A stretch of 64,000 nt of DNA, taken from the NCBI GenBank assembly GCA_035295125.1, contig DATGJP010000075.1, positions 157,904 to 221,903 on the forward strand. The letters run 5' to 3'. Both the position numbers and the translations under genes were made by a program. The notes under the pieces were generated by a model. The model searched no databases. It was not told the origin of the DNA and saw only the letters and a list, made by a program, of their open reading frames with translations. The stretch comes from JAICMB01 sp035295125. Its GTDB lineage: Bacteria > Acidobacteriota > Terriglobia > Bryobacterales > Bryobacteraceae. Shown piece by piece: positions 60,637 through 64,000 of this stretch (within the stretch, counting starts at the first letter, position 1; every line of letters begins with the position of its first letter).

Positions 60637-63255
60637 CTATTCGTACCGTAGCGCCACGAGCGGATCCGCACCGGCCGCGCGCCGTGCCGCCGGAAACGCC
60701 GCAAGCAAAGAAACCGCGAACAACACTCCCGCCGAGACGGCAAACGTCGGAAAATCGCGAGGGCTCACGCCATAGAGTGCGCCGGCCAGAAACCGCGTGA
60801 CACCCCATCCCAGAACAAAGCCGAACAACGTACCCGCGCACGCCAGCCGAAACGCCTGGCTGAAGATGAGGCGCCATAAATCGCCCCGCTGCGCTCCCAA
60901 AGCTACGCGCACCCCAAACTCCTGACGCCGCTGCGCCAGAAACGCCGACACCACGCCATATATGCCGATTGCCGCCAGCACCAGCGCCATGCCGGCAAAT
61001 GTGCCTACCAGCTTCAACGATGCGGTTTGTTCGAAAAACGACCTCGTGATCGCGTCTTCCATGGTCCGCACGTCGACGACCGGGAGGTCGGGGTCCACCG
61101 ATGCGACCACCGCGCGCAATGGCGGCAAGACATCATCCGGTTTCGTGCGCGTCCGAATGAGCAGCCATGGAGAAGGAGGCGCTGGGGTGAATTCAATGAC
61201 CTGCGAACCCATCTGATCGCGCAGATGCCACTGCGGCAGATCCGGCATCACACCGACCACTTCACGCCATGTCGGTGTGTTGATCTGGATCCGCTTGCCA
61301 ATCGGACTCTCGTCCGGCCAGAATTTGCGCGCCATGAAGGCGTTGATTATAGCTACAGAGCCCTCCGTATCTGCCGACGTGAATTGCCGGCCCTGAAGAA
61401 TTCGAATTCCGATCGTAGACAGGAATTCCGCCGTAACCGCGCCGGATCGTGCGATGGGAAGTTCACTCCATTCGCGCGCATCGCCTTCCTTGCGTATCCG
61501 GGAACGTTGTCCCGCGCTGATGAACGGAGTCGCGCTCGCGAGTGTCGCCTCTGCCACTCCCGGCAACACCTTCACTCGACCCAGTATCGATCGCAGCGTG
61601 CGCGCCCGTTCCTCCTTTCGATCGCTCAACGGAATCCGCGCGACGAGCAGGTTCTTAGGTTGGAACACCGGATCGGTCTGCCAGTACCGGTAGACGCTCT
61701 GGATCAGCAGCAACGCGCCGATTAGCAGCACCGTGGCCAAACCGATCTCGCCAGCCACCAGCATTCCGCGAAGCCGCTGCGAGAATCGGGGAGCAGTCGC
61801 GCGGCTGGCCGCCTTGAGTGGCCCGTTCCCATCCTCGCGCGAGGCGGCCAGCGCGGGCGCCAGCGCAAACAACAAGGCCGTCACGATGCCCGTTACCGCC
61901 GTGAACAGTGTGACGCGCGAATCGAGATAAGCTTCCTGCCAGTCCACGTCGATGATGGCCGTCAACACGCGAGCGCCTACAGGAATTAGCGCGAGCCCGG
62001 CACACGCGCTCAAGACCGCCAGCACCAATCCCTCAGTGAACAACTGCCGGACGATGCGCGCCCGTCCCGCCCCGATTGCGCGCCGGACGGCGATTTCGCG
62101 GGATCGCCCGGTCGACCTGACCAACAATAAGTTGGCAACGTTCACACACGCAATGAGCAGCACAAATGAAACTGCGACCTGAATCACGACAAATCCCGGC
62201 GGCAAATGATTCCGATAAAGGTCGTCGAGGAACAGGTTAGCCGCCATGCTCCAACCTTTATGCGTCTCGGGGTGCTCTCGTGCGATCTGCTTTGAGAGCA
62301 CCGCAAGTTCGTCGCGCGCTCGATATAACGTCACTCCCGCTCTGAGCCGCCCCAGCACCATGCCGATGCTGGGTTGAGCGCCTGCGGTGCGGCTCGTCGC
62401 GGCAGCATCTGTGGCCATCGGCACAAAGACGTCGATGCAATGACGCCCTTGCGCCACCGGATCTCCGCAATTTGTGTTGGACCACCCGACCCAGTGAAAC
62501 CACTCCGGTACGACGCCCACGATCGTGTACTGTGCGCCTTCGAGGCGCAAAGTGCTGCCGAGAACGTCGGGCGAACTGTGGAATTGGCGCTCCCAGTAGC
62601 CGTAGCCGATGATCGCCGTATGGTCCTGGCCTGCCTGCGATTCCTCCGCGCGGAAATCGCGGCCTTGAACCGGTACGACACCGAGAAAGGACAGAAAATT
62701 CGTGGTCACCCGTAACGCACTCAGTCGCTGCGGCAGGCTGCCGGGAACGGCCGAGTTGAGTTCCACCGGATTGATGAAGGTGACCTCCGCGAACACACCT
62801 GTGTTCTTTGCGTCCCAATAGTCGGGAAACGACAAAGAGGGATCTCCGCCGCTCGATTCGCCCTTCGTCACGCCTTTGACTTGAACAATGCTTCCCGCGT
62901 CCCGGTACGGGAATGTCGGATACGCCCATCCGCAGATGAGCCGGAATACCGAGCTGTTCACGCCGATCCCGATCGCCAGCGAGCCAACAGCAATCGCCGA
63001 GAACCCAGGGCTGCGCCGCAGGCCTCGCAGTGCATAGATGAAGTCCTGGAGCACCGTCTCGAGAAACACAGCCGGTCCCATTTCGTGCACGTCCTCTTTA
63101 ACCCGCGTGACGTTTCCGAATTTCCGGCGTGCTGCGTTGCGTGCCTCGTCGGCTCTCATGCCGCGCTCTATGTTCTCGCGGGTTTCCATCTCGATGTGCG
63201 CGCGAATCTCCTCTGCGAGGTCGCGCCTGTGCCGCCATGCGCTCAACCACTTCAC
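60637..63255 (-). CDS. ADOP-type ABC transporter permease with PadR-linked N-terminal domain
   Basis: An 872-residue permease with an N-terminal cytoplasmic prefix (WRHRRDLAEEIRAHIEMETR, EARNAARRKFGNVTRVKED) typical of ADOP proteins, then two MacB/FtsX units: GFSAIAVGSLAIGIGVNSSV, periplasmic core, NVANLLLVRSTGRSREIAVR, second core, and a final FtsX domain ending RRAAGADPLVALRYE. Start GTG 63255 overlaps the PadR stop (GTGA); a longer frame upstream is a shadow of padR. No ATPase gene is adjacent. Substrate unknown. Confidence 0.93.
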   Translation of the reverse strand: MKWLSAWRHRRDLAEEIRAHIEMETRENIERGMRADEARNAARRKFGNVTRVKEDVHEMGPAVFLETVLQDFIYALRGLRRSPGFSAIAVGSLAIGIGVNSSVFRLICGWAYPTFPYRDAGSIVQVKGVTKGESSGGDPSLSFPDYWDAKNTGVFAEVTFINPVELNSAVPGSLPQRLSALRVTTNFLSFLGVVPVQGRDFRAEESQAGQDHTAIIGYGYWERQFHSSPDVLGSTLRLEGAQYTIVGVVPEWFHWVGWSNTNCGDPVAQGRHCIDVFVPMATDAAATSRTAGAQPSIGMVLGRLRAGVTLYRARDELAVLSKQIAREHPETHKGWSMAANLFLDDLYRNHLPPGFVVIQVAVSFVLLIACVNVANLLLVRSTGRSREIAVRRAIGAGRARIVRQLFTEGLVLAVLSACAGLALIPVGARVLTAIIDVDWQEAYLDSRVTLFTAVTGIVTALLFALAPALAASREDGNGPLKAASRATAPRFSQRLRGMLVAGEIGLATVLLIGALLLIQSVYRYWQTDPVFQPKNLLVARIPLSDRKEERARTLRSILGRVKVLPGVAEATLASATPFISAGQRSRIRKEGDAREWSELPIARSGAVTAEFLSTIGIRILQGRQFTSADTEGSVAIINAFMARKFWPDESPIGKRIQINTPTWREVVGVMPDLPQWHLRDQMGSQVIEFTPAPPSPWLLIRTRTKPDDVLPPLRAVVASVDPDLPVVDVRTMEDAITRSFFEQTASLKLVGTFAGMALVLAAIGIYGVVSAFLAQRRQEFGVRVALGAQRGDLWRLIFSQAFRLACAGTLFGFVLGWGVTRFLAGALYGVSPRDFPTFAVSAGVLFAVSLLAAFPAARRAAGADPLVALRYE

Positions 63256-63611
63256 GAGCGTTCTCCGTGACCTGCCAGTTTCATCACCCGTCCGATCGCC
63301 CGGGCCATCTTCTCCCACTTTGTCGTTTCGGAGGCGAGTTGCCGCCGTCCTGCCGCTGTGAGCTGGTAATACTTTGCCTTGCGGTTATTCTCTGAAGCGC
63401 CCCACTCTCCGCTAATCCAGCCGCGCTTGATGAGGCGGTGAAGCGCCGGGTACAGCGAGCCGTGATCCACCTGCAGCACATCCTCCGAGGTTTGCTCGAT
63501 AACACGCGCGATCGTGTGTCCGTGTTCCGGGCCGAACAGGAGTGTGCGCAGGATCAGCATGTCGAGCGTTCCCTGCAGCAGATCGATGCGATCGTCGGGT
63601 GCTTTCTTCAT
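63252..63611 (-). CDS. PadR family transcriptional regulator
   Basis: A 119-residue winged-helix regulator. DLLQGTLDMLILRTLLFGPE, GHTIARVIEQTSEDVLQVDH, GSLYPALHRLIKRGWISGEW and RKAKYYQLTAAGRRQL are the standard PadR sequence, with a C-terminal dimerisation helix (WEKMARAIGRVMKLAG). It is translationally coupled to the ADOP permease and probably represses this operon through the inverted repeat in its promoter. Confidence 0.94.
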   Translation of the reverse strand: MKKAPDDRIDLLQGTLDMLILRTLLFGPEHGHTIARVIEQTSEDVLQVDHGSLYPALHRLIKRGWISGEWGASENNRKAKYYQLTAAGRRQLASETTKWEKMARAIGRVMKLAGHGERS

Positions 63612-63623
63612 TCCAGTAGAACC

Positions 63624-63660
63624 TCTACCGGAGTATGGATCTCTTCCGGTAGAATGTCAA
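63624..63660 (-). promoter_or_regulatory. padR-ADOP promoter with inverted-repeat operator around the -10 box
   Basis: On the minus strand TTGACA (63660-63655), a 17-base spacer and CATACT (63637-63632) form a strong sigma-70 promoter. TCTACCGG (63624-63631) and its exact complement CCGGTAGA (63646-63653) bracket the -10 box with a 14-base spacer. Position and symmetry fit a PadR operator; binding is inferred. Confidence 0.65.
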
Positions 63661-63754
63661 TGGGAAAGATTAAACACACGTAACATTATTCGCTTTTCAT
63701 ACACGAAACCTTGGCTTTGACCGCTCCGGTCCAAATGGCTGGAGGAAGTTGTTT

Positions 63755-63871
63755 ATGAAACAAACTCTGAGGAACGGACTCCTGGGAGTGCTGCTGTTCA
63801 CGGGAGCGGCTCTCACCGGATGCGCGGCTCATCCTTACGCGTATTCTTCTTACTACAACAATGTGGAGTGA
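63755..63871 (+). CDS. Tiny lipoprotein, possibly truncated by an insertion sequence
   Basis: A 38-residue reading frame with GGAGGAAG about nine bases upstream, a signal peptide (LRNGLLGVLLFTGAALTGC, lipobox LTGC) and a short mature part AAHPYAYSSYYNNVE. The stop lies at or inside sequence that looks like the left end of an insertion element (GTGAACCCCAAAACTGAGAC), so the native gene may have been longer and may be cut here. Function unknown. Confidence 0.55.
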   Translation: MKQTLRNGLLGVLLFTGAALTGCAAHPYAYSSYYNNVE

Positions 63872-64000
63872 ACCCCAAAACTGAGACAGCAAGTTAAGGG
63901 AGCAAATACATTGAATGGAGTGAGGAAATGGATTTGCCCCGAGCTGTTTACAGTCGCGATCTCAAAATCGCCGCCATGCGCGCCCTGGATGCCGGTGCCA
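63862..64000 (+). mobile_element. Left end of an insertion sequence, probably IS3 family
   Basis: TGAACCCCAAAACTGAGACA resembles IS3-family terminal repeats of the TGAACxxCCCCAAAA type, and a transposase-like frame begins 60 bases inside. The exact outer end (63862-63869) cannot be fixed because the right end is outside the window. Confidence 0.5.
63928..64000 (+). CDS. Transposase N-terminus, cut by window edge
   Basis: The frame MDLPRAVYSRDLKIAAMRAL continues to the edge (24 codons). The YSRDLKIAAMRALDAG pattern is the first helix of the helix-turn-helix domain in IS3-type OrfA and related transposases. GAGG lies just upstream of the ATG at 63928. Family assignment is tentative because so little is visible. 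Confidence 0.55.
   Translation, partial: MDLPRAVYSRDLKIAAMRALDAGA

Noticed and set aside
1..64000. tRNA or rRNA genes
   Set aside because: I looked through the gaps between genes for cloverleaf-like sequence with the TTCGAAT-type T arm and found none; rRNA motifs were also not seen.

Overview
The window looks like chromosome of an acidobacterium of the Solibacter/Bryobacter kind. The reasons are the GC-rich coding, two Oar-type TonB receptors with N-terminal carboxypeptidase-regulatory domains, two long MacB/FtsX permeases of the acidobacterial duplicated orphan type (one directly preceded by a PadR regulator), Ser/Thr kinases (one with PEGA domains), a secreted tricorn-like protease, and Kdo genes that imply a Gram-negative outer membrane. 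This placement is inferred from gene content. No rRNA, tRNA or CRISPR array was seen.

Layout. 1-6.2 kb: two divergent TonB-dependent receptors, the left one cut by the window edge. 6.2-8.2 kb: a small membrane protein and two divergent GNAT acetyltransferases. 8.3-11.75 kb (+): a LiaF-like membrane protein, a LytS-type histidine kinase, and a protein joining a Ser/Thr kinase to a receiver and a LytTR DNA-binding domain; the last two genes share a TGATG overlap. 11.8-12.7 kb: an SDR oxidoreductase. 13-26.7 kb (-): fourteen genes packed end to end, kdsB-pyrG-kdsA, then a GYF/zinc-ribbon/RDD protein, a zinc-ribbon membrane protein, a membrane protein and a B-box membrane protein, then DUF4129-DUF4350-MoxR-DUF58-SpoIIM-RDD and an AlkZ-like winged-helix protein.

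27.3-29.9 kb: a secreted S33-like hydrolase convergent with a secreted protein of unknown role. 29.9-37.25 kb (-): alaS-ypdA, then amidohydrolase-coaD-aminotransferase-manA. 37.4 kb: a 52-residue secreted lysine-rich protein. 37.7-43.4 kb (+): an MFS/spermidine-synthase fusion and a tricorn-like protease. 43.5-46.6 kb (-): a PEGA-domain kinase translationally coupled to a Tat-exported sulfite-oxidase-like molybdoenzyme carrying a C-terminal haem motif. 46.7-51.7 kb: PadR, a membrane protein and an alpha/beta hydrolase (+), an ADOP permease (-), and a second alpha/beta hydrolase (+).

52-58.5 kb: an LssY_C protein, a lipoprotein-geranylgeranyl-reductase-hemL operon, a methyltransferase, and a phosphoribosyltransferase-hydrolase pair. 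58.7-60.1 kb: a polytopic membrane protein gene split by a frameshift. 60.1-63.6 kb: DinB, and PadR-ADOP. 63.75-64 kb: a tiny lipoprotein gene running into the left end of an insertion sequence.

Two families of palindromic intergenic repeats are scattered between genes. The most unusual single item is the Ser/Thr kinase-receiver-LytTR fusion next to its apparent histidine kinase. Other items worth a look are the inverted repeats that bracket the -10 box of both padR promoters, the zinc-ribbon/RDD membrane protein cluster, the molybdenum-haem fusion enzyme, and a hydrolase whose nucleophile serine appears to be threonine.
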